A DNA stretch of 64,000 bases from NCBI GenBank assembly GCA_021286765.1, contig JAJTBS010000001.1, forward strand, positions 930,001-994,000, written 5' to 3'. This document shows positions 35,368-43,591 of this stretch, piece by piece. The position numbers and the translations under genes were made by a program. Numbering within the stretch: position 1 is the stretch's first letter; each line of letters opens with the position of its first letter. Below the pieces are notes generated by a model. It saw nothing but the letters and a program-made list of their open reading frames with translations. It had not been told where the DNA came from and did no database searches. Origin of the DNA: Holophagaceae bacterium (GTDB lineage Bacteria; Acidobacteriota; Holophagae; Holophagales; Holophagaceae).

Positions 35368-35826
35368 CTATTCGTAGATTCCGGCCCCGATGACCATGCC
35401 GTTGAAGAGCTCCACGAAAGAGGCCTTCTTCATGACCTTGTTGTTCTGGGCCGGATTCAGCTCCTTGTATTCGATCCAGCCGTTGCCCTTCTCCTTCACG
35501 AGCTTGGTCCAGTCCTGGATCCAGGGCTTCCCGTCCGGATCCTTGGCCGTCCAGCGGACCACGCCCACCAGCTCGCGCCGGACCCCGTGGGCCAGCACCT
35601 TGCCCTCCAGGTCGTAGACGAAGATGTAGAGGTCGTTGTTCTGGCCTTTGTTGAAGTGGAACTGGCCCTTCACGCCAGAGACCTCCTCGAGGAACTTCTC
35701 CTTGGGGTTCTTCTTGGCGAATTCGACCGCCTGCTTCACAAAGGATTTGGCCTGGTCGCGGGTCTGGGCCGTCAGGGACGCCGCTGCCATGGCCGAAGCC
35801 GCCAGGACGATCCAAGTCTTGCGCAT
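35368..35826 (-). CDS. Exported single-Cache domain protein
   Basis: 152 residues with signal peptide ending SLTAQ. The mature part is one Cache-type small-molecule domain (FHFNKGQNNDLYIFVYDLEG, LAHGVRRELVG, GWIEYKELNP, FVELFNGMVIGAGIYE), the sCache_2 pattern, with no membrane or signalling part. It probably binds a small ligand in the periplasm. GGAG lies before ATG 35826. It is divergent from the haem chemoreceptor at 36006, which suggests ligand delivery to a receptor. Confidence 0.8.
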   Translation of the reverse strand: MRKTWIVLAASAMAAASLTAQTRDQAKSFVKQAVEFAKKNPKEKFLEEVSGVKGQFHFNKGQNNDLYIFVYDLEGKVLAHGVRRELVGVVRWTAKDPDGKPWIQDWTKLVKEKGNGWIEYKELNPAQNNKVMKKASFVELFNGMVIGAGIYE

Positions 35827-36005
35827 GGTGTGCTCCTTGCTAAGTTGGGCCCCTCTCTGGGGTTCCCACTCCTTAGCGACCGGCCCCCCTCCACCCTTGA
35901 GAATCGACGCGGAGAAAGATACATCTGCCGGAATTCAACCCGGCACCCGGGGAGCCCGAAAAGAAAGGGTCCGAAATCGCTCTTTTTTGCCAGGGGTATC
36001 CTTCC

Positions 36006-37541
36006 ATGAACCATAAAGGCTTAGCCCTGAAATTTTTCCTGCCAGTATCTCTGGCCCTGGCAACCCTCCTCGGGCTGGTCATCTGGGGGGTCAGTGCCTA
36101 CCAGATCTCCCAGGCCGAAAAGGCCTTCGAGGAGCACCTGACCTCCCTGGCCGTGGCCTCGCGCTCCATGTTCCATGCCGATGCCGAGGAATACTGCCGG
36201 ACCCGCGGCATGACCTTCCACCGGGTCGCCGAGGGTCGATTCTCCGCCGATTCGACCGAGGCGGCCTTCGAGCGCGGCAGCATGACCCAGTTCGAGGCCA
36301 ACCCCGGCATGGAATACAAGGTGGGTCAGTTCCAGAACGCCAGCGGGGACCCCAGGATCTACGTGCTGAGCCAGGGCCGCCTGAAGGATTCCTGCATCAC
36401 CTGCCACGGCGCCTTTGGGATCGAGGCCTTCAAGTCGAAGAAGGCGGGCGATCTGGTCGCGTCTTTCGGCGTATCCATGTCCACGGCCGAGCTCTACCGG
36501 ACCCAGCGCAACATCCGCATCCTCTCCATCGTGGCTGGCCTGGCCCTGCTGGGCCTCATCAGCGCGATCATGACCCACCGGGTGAAGACCAGCATCCTCA
36601 CTCCCCTCGAACATCTCTCGAAGGCCATCGGGCGCGTGGCGACCGGGGACATGACCGTGAGAGCCCCCGTGGAAAGCGAAGATGAACTGGCCAAGCTGGC
36701 ATCCACCTTCAACGGCATGGTCGCCGACCTGAACCGGGCCCTCGGGAACATGGGCCAGGCCTCCGAGCAGGTGGCCTCCGGCAGCACGGAGCTCGCCGCC
36801 AGCGCAGAGCAGATGAGCCAGACGGTCCAGGAGACCGCCCGGGTGGGCGAGGACCTGCGCGAGGCCGGACGCGAAGTCCTGCAGGCCCTCCGCCAGCTGG
36901 ATGCCAATGTCGAATCCATGGGCGATCACACCCGCCAGACCGGGGCCAAGACCGACGAGGCCGTGCGGGATACGGACTTGGGGGCCGAGACGGGCCGGGG
37001 CACGGCCCAGGGCATGCAGGCCATCCAGCAGGCCACCTCGCGCATCGTCCAGGCCGTGAAGGTGATCCAGGGCCTGGCCCGCCAGACCAACCTGCTCTCG
37101 CTCAACGCCGCCATCGAGGCGGCCAAGGCCGGGGCCCAGGGCAAGGGCTTCGCCGTGGTGGCCGAGGAGGTGCGCATCCTTGCCGAGCGCAGCGGGCAGA
37201 GCGCCAAGGAGATCGAGGAGACCATCCATGCCATGCAGGATGCGGTCCACGAAGGCGCCTCCAGCGTGGACGTGACCCTCCACCACCTTGAAGCCATCCG
37301 GGACCGGATCTCCGAGGTGTCCGGGAGCATCCATGACATCGGCAGCCTCAGCCGGGGCCAGGCCCGGACCAGCCAGGAAGTGGGCCGGCTGATGAACCAG
37401 ACCGCCTCGCGACTGGATCAGAACGCCACAGCCACCCACCAGCTGGCAGCCACCGTGCATGAGGTGGCCCGCACCTCGGACGAGCTGTCCCGCGTGGCCG
37501 AAACCCTCAAGGAGACCGTGCAGCGGTTCAAGCTGCGATAA
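36006..37541 (+). CDS. Methyl-accepting chemotaxis protein with c-type haem sensor domain
   Basis: 511 residues. TM1 (about 9-30) and TM2 (about 173-190) bound a periplasmic domain of the DUF3365/Tll0287 type that contains CITCH (Cys130, Cys133, His134), a covalent c-type haem site. HAMP follows (about 191-245), then a MCP signalling domain with the hairpin [19 protein letters not shown]. It likely senses redox state, oxygen, NO or another haem ligand. The promoter region of 179 bp is shared with the divergent Cache gene. Confidence 0.9.
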   Translation: MNHKGLALKFFLPVSLALATLLGLVIWGVSAYQISQAEKAFEEHLTSLAVASRSMFHADAEEYCRTRGMTFHRVAEGRFSADSTEAAFERGSMTQFEANPGMEYKVGQFQNASGDPRIYVLSQGRLKDSCITCHGAFGIEAFKSKKAGDLVASFGVSMSTAELYRTQRNIRILSIVAGLALLGLISAIMTHRVKTSILTPLEHLSKAIGRVATGDMTVRAPVESEDELAKLASTFNGMVADLNRALGNMGQASEQVASGSTELAASAEQMSQTVQETARVGEDLREAGREVLQALRQLDANVESMGDHTRQTGAKTDEAVRDTDLGAETGRGTAQGMQAIQQATSRIVQAVKVIQGLARQTNLLSLNAAIEAAKAGAQGKGFAVVAEEVRILAERSGQSAKEIEETIHAMQDAVHEGASSVDVTLHHLEAIRDRISEVSGSIHDIGSLSRGQARTSQEVGRLMNQTASRLDQNATATHQLAATVHEVARTSDELSRVAETLKETVQRFKLR

Positions 37542-37581
37542 TCCTGGGCCGCCTGGATCGTCCAGGTGGCCCAGGAGGCCC

Positions 37582-38487
37582 ATGCGCGCCCCGAACGGAG
37601 GCCACCTTCACCTCGACCAGATCGGGACCGCCGATGCGGGCCGGACGGTAATCGCCTACCTGGCCTCCCGCTATCCCCTTGCTTCTGAATCAGAGTGGCT
37701 GCGTCGGATCGACGCGGGGCAGGTCCTCCTCGGCGAGCGCGCAGCCGAGGGTGGCGAGCGGCTCCTTCCCGGGCAGCGGCTCGCCTGGAATCGCCCGCCC
37801 TGGATTGAACCCGAAGTTCCCCTCGCCACAGCCATTCTCTACGAGGATCGCGACCTGCTCGCCGTGGCCAAACCCAGTGGGCTGCCCACCCTGCCCGGCG
37901 GCGGGGAGTTCCTCGAGCACACCCTTCTGAATCTGGTGCGCCGTCGCCACCCCGAGGCCAACCCCATGCATCGCCTGGGCCGCTGCACCTCCGGCCTGGT
38001 GCTGTTCGCGCCCCAGGCGGCTTCCGGAAAACCCCTCCAGGCCGCCTTTCAGGCCCCTGGCACCCGCAAGATCTACCGGGCCCTGTGCAGTGGGCAGCCC
38101 ACGTGCGATGCCTTCGAGATCTCCGCCCCCATCGGGGAGGTGCCCTACCCGCCCCTCGGCAGGCTCCATGCCTACCATCCAGAAGGGCGCCCCGCCTTCA
38201 GCCAGGTGACGGTCCTGGAGCGCAGGAAGGACGGCACCCTCCTCGACGTGGAGATCAGGACCGGCCGCCCCCACCAGATCCGCATCCACCTGGCCTGGGC
38301 GGGACACCCGCTGGTGGGCGATCCGCTCTATGGCCCAGGCGGCATCCCCTTGGATGGGACCCGCGCCCTGCCCGGCGACCCCGGTTACCTGCTCCACGCC
38401 CACCGCCTGGGGCTGGCCCACCCGCGCACGGGCGGACGCCTTGAGCTTGCCTGCCAGCCTCCGCCAGCGCTGAGAGCCTCTCGCTAG
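37582..38487 (+). CDS. RluA-family pseudouridine synthase-like protein with Asp-to-Gly at active site
   Basis: 301 residues. The N-terminal 70 residues resemble an S4-like domain, then a RluA fold: LYEDRDLLAVAKPSGLPT, MHRLGRCTSGLVLF, IRTGRPHQIRIHLAWAGHPLVGDPLYG. In the family the motif is HRLDxxTSG with catalytic Asp; here residue 133 is Gly. The same HRLGR.TSG wording occurs in some plant RluA-like proteins. Either a different residue serves catalysis or the enzyme is inactive. AGGAGG precedes ATG 37582. Confidence 0.82.
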   Translation: MRAPNGGHLHLDQIGTADAGRTVIAYLASRYPLASESEWLRRIDAGQVLLGERAAEGGERLLPGQRLAWNRPPWIEPEVPLATAILYEDRDLLAVAKPSGLPTLPGGGEFLEHTLLNLVRRRHPEANPMHRLGRCTSGLVLFAPQAASGKPLQAAFQAPGTRKIYRALCSGQPTCDAFEISAPIGEVPYPPLGRLHAYHPEGRPAFSQVTVLERRKDGTLLDVEIRTGRPHQIRIHLAWAGHPLVGDPLYGPGGIPLDGTRALPGDPGYLLHAHRLGLAHPRTGGRLELACQPPPALRASR

Positions 38488-40112
38488 TTGTGCACGCCTG
38501 GAGCCTCCCGGCCCATGCGCTCCACATACTCGGGATAGGAGCCGCCGAAGACCACGGGGCCCTCATGCTCCTCTCCTCCCAGTTCCAACACCCGGCTGGC
38601 GAGGCCGCGCAGGAAGGTGCGGTCGTGGGACACGAAGAGCATGGTGCCTTCAAAATCCTTCAGCGCCTCGATGAGCATCTCCTTGGTGGCCAGGTCCAGG
38701 TGGTTCGTGGGTTCGTCCAGCACCAGGAAGTTCGGGGGATTGAAGAGCATCCGGCCCATGACCAGGCGGGATTTCTCGCCACCCGATAGCGCGCGGATCT
38801 TCTTGTCCACATCGTCCCCCGAGAACTGGAAGGCGCCCAGCAAGTTGCGCAGCACGCCCAGGCCCTCCATGGGGAAGTCCTTCTGCATCTGCTCGAGGAC
38901 CGTGAGTTCGGGATCCAGCAGGTCGAGGGCCTGCTGAGAGAAATAGCCCAGGCTGAGGCTGGCGCCCAGCTTCACGGAGCCCGAATCCGGCTGGATCGCG
39001 CCGGCCACCATCTTCAGCAGCGTGGACTTGCCGGCGCCGTTCTTGCCCATGACGCACCAGCGCTCGCCTCGGCGGATGTGGAAGGCGAAGTGGTCGTAGA
39101 GCTTCCGCGCCCCGTAGGCCTTGCAGACACCCTCCAGCATGACCACGTCATCGCCCGAGCGACCCGGGCTGCGGAAGTCCCACTTGACCACGCGCCGCTG
39201 CTTCGGCGGTTCGATGCGTTCGATCTTGTCCAGGGCCTTCACCCGGCTCTGCACCTGCGCGGCCTTGGCGGCGTGGGCCGAGAACCGCTCGATGAAGCGC
39301 CGCTCCTTGGCCAGCTTGGCCTGCTGGCGGGCGTAGGCGGCCTCCTGGTTGGCATCCCGCTGTTCGCGCTCCTTCACGTAGAAGTCGTAGTTGCCGTTGT
39401 AGGTGAGGATGTCGCCGCCCTCGATCTCCAGGACCTTGGTGACCACGCGGTTCATGAAGTCCTTGTCGTGGCTCGTCATGAGCAGCGTGGCTGGGACGCT
39501 CTTGAGGTAGCTCTCCAGCCACAGGATGGACTCGATGTCCAGGTGGTTGGTGGGCTCGTCCATGAGCAGCACATCGAAGTTTCCGAGCAGCACCTTGGCC
39601 ATGGACACGCGCATCTTCCAGCCGCCCGAAAGGGCGCCCACATCGCCATCGATCTGCTCGTCGGCGAAGCCGAGGCCATGCAGGCAGGCCCGGGCCTTGG
39701 CTTCCAGCTCGTAGCCGCCCAGGTGCTGGTATTCCTCCTGCACGTGGCCGAAGCGCTCCAGCACCGCCTCGAAGTCCGGCGTGTCGGGATCGGACATGGC
39801 GTGTTCCAGATCCAGCAGCTCGTGATGCAGGTCGCCCAGCCGTCCGCTGCCGGCGATGGCCTCATCCAGCACAGGCCGCCCGGCCATCTCGTCCACCTCC
39901 TGGCGGAAGTACCCGAGGGTGAGCTTCTTGGGCAGGGTGACGGAGCCGTCATCGGGCGATTCCTCGCCCATGATCATGCGGAACAGGGTCGACTTCCCGG
40001 CCCCGTTCGGCCCCACCAGCCCCACCTTCTCGCCGGGATTCAGCTGGAAGTCCGCCTCGATGAACAGGATCTGCCGGCCGTACTGCTTGCTGACGCTGGA
40101 AAACGAAATCAT
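38484..40112 (-). CDS. ABC-F family ATPase (ribosome-associated)
   Basis: 542 residues with two ABC domains and no membrane segments. Walker A GPNGAGKST and GKNGAGKST; signatures LSGGWKMR and LSGGEKSR; Walker B LLMDEPTNHLD and LVLDEPTNHLD. The linker (about 235-320) is a helical, basic P-site tRNA-interaction motif (YARQQAKLAKERRFIERF). ABC-F proteins act on the translating ribosome. Closest to YbiT or Uup-type by size. Its start overlaps the MscS stop by one base, and its 3' end overlaps the convergent RluA-like gene by four bases. Confidence 0.9.
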   Translation of the reverse strand: MISFSSVSKQYGRQILFIEADFQLNPGEKVGLVGPNGAGKSTLFRMIMGEESPDDGSVTLPKKLTLGYFRQEVDEMAGRPVLDEAIAGSGRLGDLHHELLDLEHAMSDPDTPDFEAVLERFGHVQEEYQHLGGYELEAKARACLHGLGFADEQIDGDVGALSGGWKMRVSMAKVLLGNFDVLLMDEPTNHLDIESILWLESYLKSVPATLLMTSHDKDFMNRVVTKVLEIEGGDILTYNGNYDFYVKEREQRDANQEAAYARQQAKLAKERRFIERFSAHAAKAAQVQSRVKALDKIERIEPPKQRRVVKWDFRSPGRSGDDVVMLEGVCKAYGARKLYDHFAFHIRRGERWCVMGKNGAGKSTLLKMVAGAIQPDSGSVKLGASLSLGYFSQQALDLLDPELTVLEQMQKDFPMEGLGVLRNLLGAFQFSGDDVDKKIRALSGGEKSRLVMGRMLFNPPNFLVLDEPTNHLDLATKEMLIEALKDFEGTMLFVSHDRTFLRGLASRVLELGGEEHEGPVVFGGSYPEYVERMGREAPGVHN

Positions 40113-41992
40113 CAGGCCTCGGCTTTCATGGGCGGCGCGTCTGCGGTGCCGCGGGGACCGTGCATCAGTTCCACCACCGCCTGGTTCAGCCGGAGGCGCG
40201 TGTCATGGCGTTCAAAGGCGCGCGTGATGTAGCGGGCCCGGACCTCCATCCCGTTGGTGCCCGGCACCACCTGGACGCCGGGGACGGCCGTGAAGGCCTT
40301 GACGCGGTACCGCGCCGCCGTCTGCTGCCACTCCGCCTCGGCGAGCTTCGCGTTGGCCTCGGTCTGCTGTTCCACCAGCCGCTGCACCCCATCGATCACC
40401 GGGTAGGGATCCTGGCCAGGCTGGATCAAGACGCGCAGCTCATCCCACATCCACTTCCCGGAGGTTGAGAAGTTGAAGAAGTGCCCCTCGATGGCGAAGT
40501 TGTTCACGAAGGCCACCCGCCGGCCCGTCGGGTGCCCGGCATCGCTCCAGCTGCCGGTCTCCAGGATCACGGTGCGGAGCAGGCCGATCTCAACCACCTC
40601 GCCGCCCACGCCGCGGATCTCCACCCAGTCACCCACCCGGATGCCGTTCTTCCCCATGAGGATGAACCAGCCGAAGAAGGCCACGATGAAATCCTTGAGC
40701 GCCACCGTGAGACCCGCACCGGCCAGACCGAACACGGTGGTGGCCTGGGGCGGGATGCCCAGGATGAGCAGGAGGATGACAAGCGCCATGACCACGCGCA
40801 GGATCACCTTCATGACCGACTTGTGGGCCGCCACCGAGGCGCGCTCCGCGGCTTCCACCCGGTGGAAGCTCCGGCCGATGAGGAGCCCCAGGAGGTAGGC
40901 CAAGGCGCCCAGCCCCACGATCACCAGCACCTGGGTGAGCAACCGGTGCAGGGCCGCATTCCGGTACCCGTCCACGAGGCCCATCCAGGTCCCGTAGGTA
41001 TCCGCCAGGGCCTGCTGGTCCTGGATCCGGCGGGCCATGGTCGACAGCCTCCGCTGGACATCCCCGTACTGCTGCAGGTAGGACACGGCAGAGCGGGCCT
41101 GATCCCGGCCAGGGCCACCCTTGGCCGCGGAGGATTCCTTCACCAGGTTTGAGGCCCAATATTTGGCGGCCTCCCGGTCCTCCTTCTCCTTGTGGGATTG
41201 GGCTTCGATCTCCGCCCGGCGCTTGGTCAGGGATTGTCCCTTGGTCAGGGCCTCCTGCCTGGCCCGGTCCAGCTGGGCCAGCTTGGTCCGCTGCGCCTCC
41301 CAGGCCAGCATCCGCCCCACCAGGCTGCCCGCCTGGAAGACAGGCGTGGGCTTGGCCGCCGCCATGGCCTGGGAGGACTCCCGGTCGGCAGCCTCGTGCG
41401 CCTCCTTCAGGCGCTTGATCTTGGCCTGGGGATCGCCGCCGGCCTTCGCCAGGTCGTTCGAGGCGGTCTCCAGTTCATCCTTGTCGAGCTCCAGCTGGGC
41501 CTTGGCGACTTCGATCTGGTCCTCCAGGGCGTCCTTCTGGGCTTCGCGGGCCCCCGCCAGCTGCCGCGTGAGCCGCTGGACGAGCTGCTGGCCCGTCTCC
41601 ACGGCCGCCTGAGCCTTGTCCTTGGCCTGGGACAGCGCCTTGATCTCGGGAGTCTGCGGCGGCTGGGCGGCGGCGGCGCGGCGCAGGGCATCCGAGAAGG
41701 CCAGGTCCACCGAATGGTTACCCAGGCGCTCGGCCTGCAGGGCCAGCTGCTTCTCCTCCAGGGTGGAGGCAAGCGGCACCAGGCGGCGCGCGGTCAAGAG
41801 CGGAGACTGGTCCACCAGCCGCTCCTGGGCCGGGGCCAGGCGCCGGAGCCCCCGGTGGGCCGAGCCGGCCTTCTCCTGCCCCGCGGCATCCTGGGGCTGC
41901 GGCAAAGCCTCGCGTGTCCACATCCAGCCCGCCGTGGCTGCAGCGGCCAGGAGAAGCAGGACCAGGGCGGGAATCCAGGGACGAATCTTCAT
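40112..41992 (-). CDS. MscS-family mechanosensitive channel with long N-terminal coiled coil
   Basis: 626 residues. N-terminal signal-anchor (about 4-25), then about 300 residues of Ala/Lys/Gln-rich coiled coil, probably periplasmic. TM helices follow from about 350. The pore TM3 is FGLAGAGLTVALKDFIVAF, followed by the beta-domain ILMGKNGIRVGDWVEIRG and a C-terminal alpha/beta domain. Opens on membrane tension to relieve osmotic shock; the long extension resembles MscK-type channels. Translationally coupled to ABC-F (TGATG). Confidence 0.87.
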   Translation of the reverse strand: MKIRPWIPALVLLLLAAAATAGWMWTREALPQPQDAAGQEKAGSAHRGLRRLAPAQERLVDQSPLLTARRLVPLASTLEEKQLALQAERLGNHSVDLAFSDALRRAAAAQPPQTPEIKALSQAKDKAQAAVETGQQLVQRLTRQLAGAREAQKDALEDQIEVAKAQLELDKDELETASNDLAKAGGDPQAKIKRLKEAHEAADRESSQAMAAAKPTPVFQAGSLVGRMLAWEAQRTKLAQLDRARQEALTKGQSLTKRRAEIEAQSHKEKEDREAAKYWASNLVKESSAAKGGPGRDQARSAVSYLQQYGDVQRRLSTMARRIQDQQALADTYGTWMGLVDGYRNAALHRLLTQVLVIVGLGALAYLLGLLIGRSFHRVEAAERASVAAHKSVMKVILRVVMALVILLLILGIPPQATTVFGLAGAGLTVALKDFIVAFFGWFILMGKNGIRVGDWVEIRGVGGEVVEIGLLRTVILETGSWSDAGHPTGRRVAFVNNFAIEGHFFNFSTSGKWMWDELRVLIQPGQDPYPVIDGVQRLVEQQTEANAKLAEAEWQQTAARYRVKAFTAVPGVQVVPGTNGMEVRARYITRAFERHDTRLRLNQAVVELMHGPRGTADAPPMKAEA

Positions 41993-42024
41993 GAATCCAG
42001 ACAATCACGAATGTGTCGGGAACG

Positions 42025-42059
42025 CAAAAGACCCCGGGACATGGTCCCGGGGTCTTTTG
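42025..42059 (-). terminator. Intrinsic terminator after the Cys-rich small gene
   Basis: A perfect 15-bp stem, CAAAAGACCCCGGGA and its complement, loop of five bases. On the minus strand the right arm ends GTCTTTTG, 20 bp past the stop at 42079. The A/T part is inside the stem, so it works on either strand. Confidence 0.8.
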
Positions 42060-42078
42060 AGAAGTGAGCTGGTGGGTG

Positions 42079-42267
42079 TCAGCCCTTCTTGGGGGCTTCC
42101 TTCTTCTTGCCACAGTCTGGGCAGTCCTTGCAGGAAGCGGCTTTGTTCTTCTCGCAGCAGGCCATGCCGCAGGCGGGCTTCTTCTTGGCCTCGGGTTTCT
42201 TCTCCTCGGAAGCGAAACCGGCGAGGGCGAAAGAGCTGATGAGGGCGAGCGCCAGGAACTTCTTCAT
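42079..42267 (-). CDS. Small exported Cys/Lys-rich protein
   Basis: 62 residues. Signal peptide MKKFLALALISSFALAGFA, then a mature part of about 43 residues with six cysteines (33, 37, 38, 46, 49, 52) in CGMACCEKNK and CKDCPDCG, set among many lysines. No known enzyme motif; the pairs of Cys suggest metal or haem-free thiol chemistry, as in metallothionein-like or copper-storage peptides. GGAGG precedes ATG 42267 and a strong terminator follows, so it is a real, separately transcribed gene. Confidence 0.75.
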   Translation of the reverse strand: MKKFLALALISSFALAGFASEEKKPEAKKKPACGMACCEKNKAASCKDCPDCGKKKEAPKKG

Positions 42268-42364
42268 GAAATCCTCCGGATGGGTGGGACACGATCCCAC
42301 GGGAGCACCATACTCCCGAAGGATCGCTTTCCCAACACCCAAAATCAGGGCTACACAGTTCGAA

Positions 42365-43261
42365 CTAGCTGCCGAACATGTTCTTCATGACCATGAGCGC
42401 CATGGCGGGGTTGGCGGCGAGGCGACGCTTGAGGTAGTGGACCGCGTACTTCCAGTCCTCCGCGAAGGGCACGTAGAGGCGCATGATCTGGCCGCGCTTG
42501 ACGATCTCCTGCTGCAGATCGGCGCGGGGCACCCCCAGCAGCATCTGGAACTCATAGGCATCCTTCGCCACGCCCTGCTGATCCAGATGGGCCATGCAAC
42601 GCCGGACCAGGGGCTCGTCGTGGGTGGCAATCTCAGGGTAGTGGCCGTGCTGCAGCAGGAGCTGAACATGCTCGAAGAGCTTGTCCTTCATGTCCGGCTT
42701 CTCCTGGAGCGCCACGTCGGCGGGCTCCTTGTAGATGCCGATGCAGATGCGCACCTTGCAGCGCTTGGCATGGAGATTCTTGATGTCCTCGGAGGTGCGG
42801 AACAGGCGGCTCTGCAGGACGATCCCGAAGTTGTCGAACTCGTCGCGGATCGCCTTGAACATTCGCAGGGTCACATCCGTGAAGTTCCGGTCCTCCATGT
42901 CCAGGGTGATGTGCATGCCGTGGACCGCGGCGGCAGATACGATGCGCCGCAGGTTGGCCTGGCAGTATTCCTCGCTCTCGTTGATCCCGAGAGAGGTGGG
43001 CTTGAGGCTGATGCTGGCGAAGGGACGGTCCTTCAGGGCCTCGACCATGCGGAGGTAGACCTGCACCGTGGCCTCCACGTCCTCGCGGCTGAAGACCTCC
43101 TCCGCCAGCAGGTCCACGGTGGAGGAGATGCCCAGCTTCGCATGCAGCTCGTCGGCCTTGGCAACCCCACTGGCGATGCCCTTGCCCGAGATGTACGGGG
43201 CGGCGAAGGTCCGGACCAGGGGGCCGGGCATGAGGTCGATGATGGCGCGTTTCAGATCCAC
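42365..43261 (-). CDS. Proline dehydrogenase (monofunctional)
   Basis: 298 residues of the FAD-binding (beta-alpha)8 PRODH fold that oxidises proline to pyrroline-5-carboxylate and passes electrons to quinone. Visible family segments are ISLKPTSLG, HGMHITLDMED, VRICIGIYKEP, ATHDEPLV, EFQMLLGVP and the C-terminal YVPFAEDWKYAVHYLKRRL with paired Arg for carboxylate binding. GTG 43261 is chosen because GGGAGGA lies six bases upstream; ATG 43324 is in frame but abuts a -10 box. No P5C dehydrogenase is fused. Confidence 0.87.
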   Translation of the reverse strand: MDLKRAIIDLMPGPLVRTFAAPYISGKGIASGVAKADELHAKLGISSTVDLLAEEVFSREDVEATVQVYLRMVEALKDRPFASISLKPTSLGINESEEYCQANLRRIVSAAAVHGMHITLDMEDRNFTDVTLRMFKAIRDEFDNFGIVLQSRLFRTSEDIKNLHAKRCKVRICIGIYKEPADVALQEKPDMKDKLFEHVQLLLQHGHYPEIATHDEPLVRRCMAHLDQQGVAKDAYEFQMLLGVPRADLQQEIVKRGQIMRLYVPFAEDWKYAVHYLKRRLAANPAMALMVMKNMFGS

Positions 43262-43329
43262 GGTGTTCCTCCCGGCAGCCCTGCTTTTCAAGTCCGCGCC
43301 CCTCGTCGGGACCGGCTTCCTCATCGGGA

Positions 43330-43335
43330 ATTATA
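43330..43335 (-). promoter_or_regulatory. Likely -10 box for proline dehydrogenase
   Basis: A perfect TATAAT lies on the minus strand, about 69 bases upstream of the GTG start. The -35 side is weak (GCGTTG at 17-bp spacing). The predicted transcription start would fall near 43324, giving a leader of about 60 bases. Confidence 0.45.
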
Positions 43336-43399
43336 GCGGCCGTCCTCATCCACAACGCACTGGCGAGCCTGAGATGTGACGGGAGAGACAGCGCGAAAA

Positions 43400-43426
43400 A
43401 GCCCGCAGATGTTTAGTCTGCGGGCT
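43400..43426 (-). terminator. Rho-independent terminator after tRNA-Lys
   Basis: A 10-bp stem AGCCCGCAGA/TCTGCGGGCT with a 7-base loop, followed on the minus strand by TTTTTCGC. It is 8 bp past the tRNA 3' end. Confidence 0.9.
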
Positions 43427-43433
43427 CCTGGTC

Positions 43434-43510
43434 TGGTGGTCCCTCCCGGACTCGAACCGGGGACCCTCTGATTAAGAGTCAGATGCTCTAACCAGCTGAG
43501 CTAAGGGACC
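43434..43510 (-). tRNA. tRNA-Lys (anticodon CTT), CCA encoded
   Basis: The 77-base minus-strand sequence folds as a cloverleaf. Acceptor GGTCCCT pairs with AGGGACC, the D-arm is AGCTCAGCTGGTTAGAGC, the anticodon stem TCTGA/TCAGA closes loop CTCTTAA with anticodon CTT, and the T-arm has GGTTCGAGTCC. The CCA end is encoded. It reads lysine AAG codons, which suits a GC-rich genome. Confidence 0.96.
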
Positions 43511-43591
43511 ATCGAGAGGAAAAGTCTACCAGGGCCGCCGCGGAACGCAAGTCCCGGTTCTGCACCAGGTCCTGGGGCCCCCCGGAAGCCC

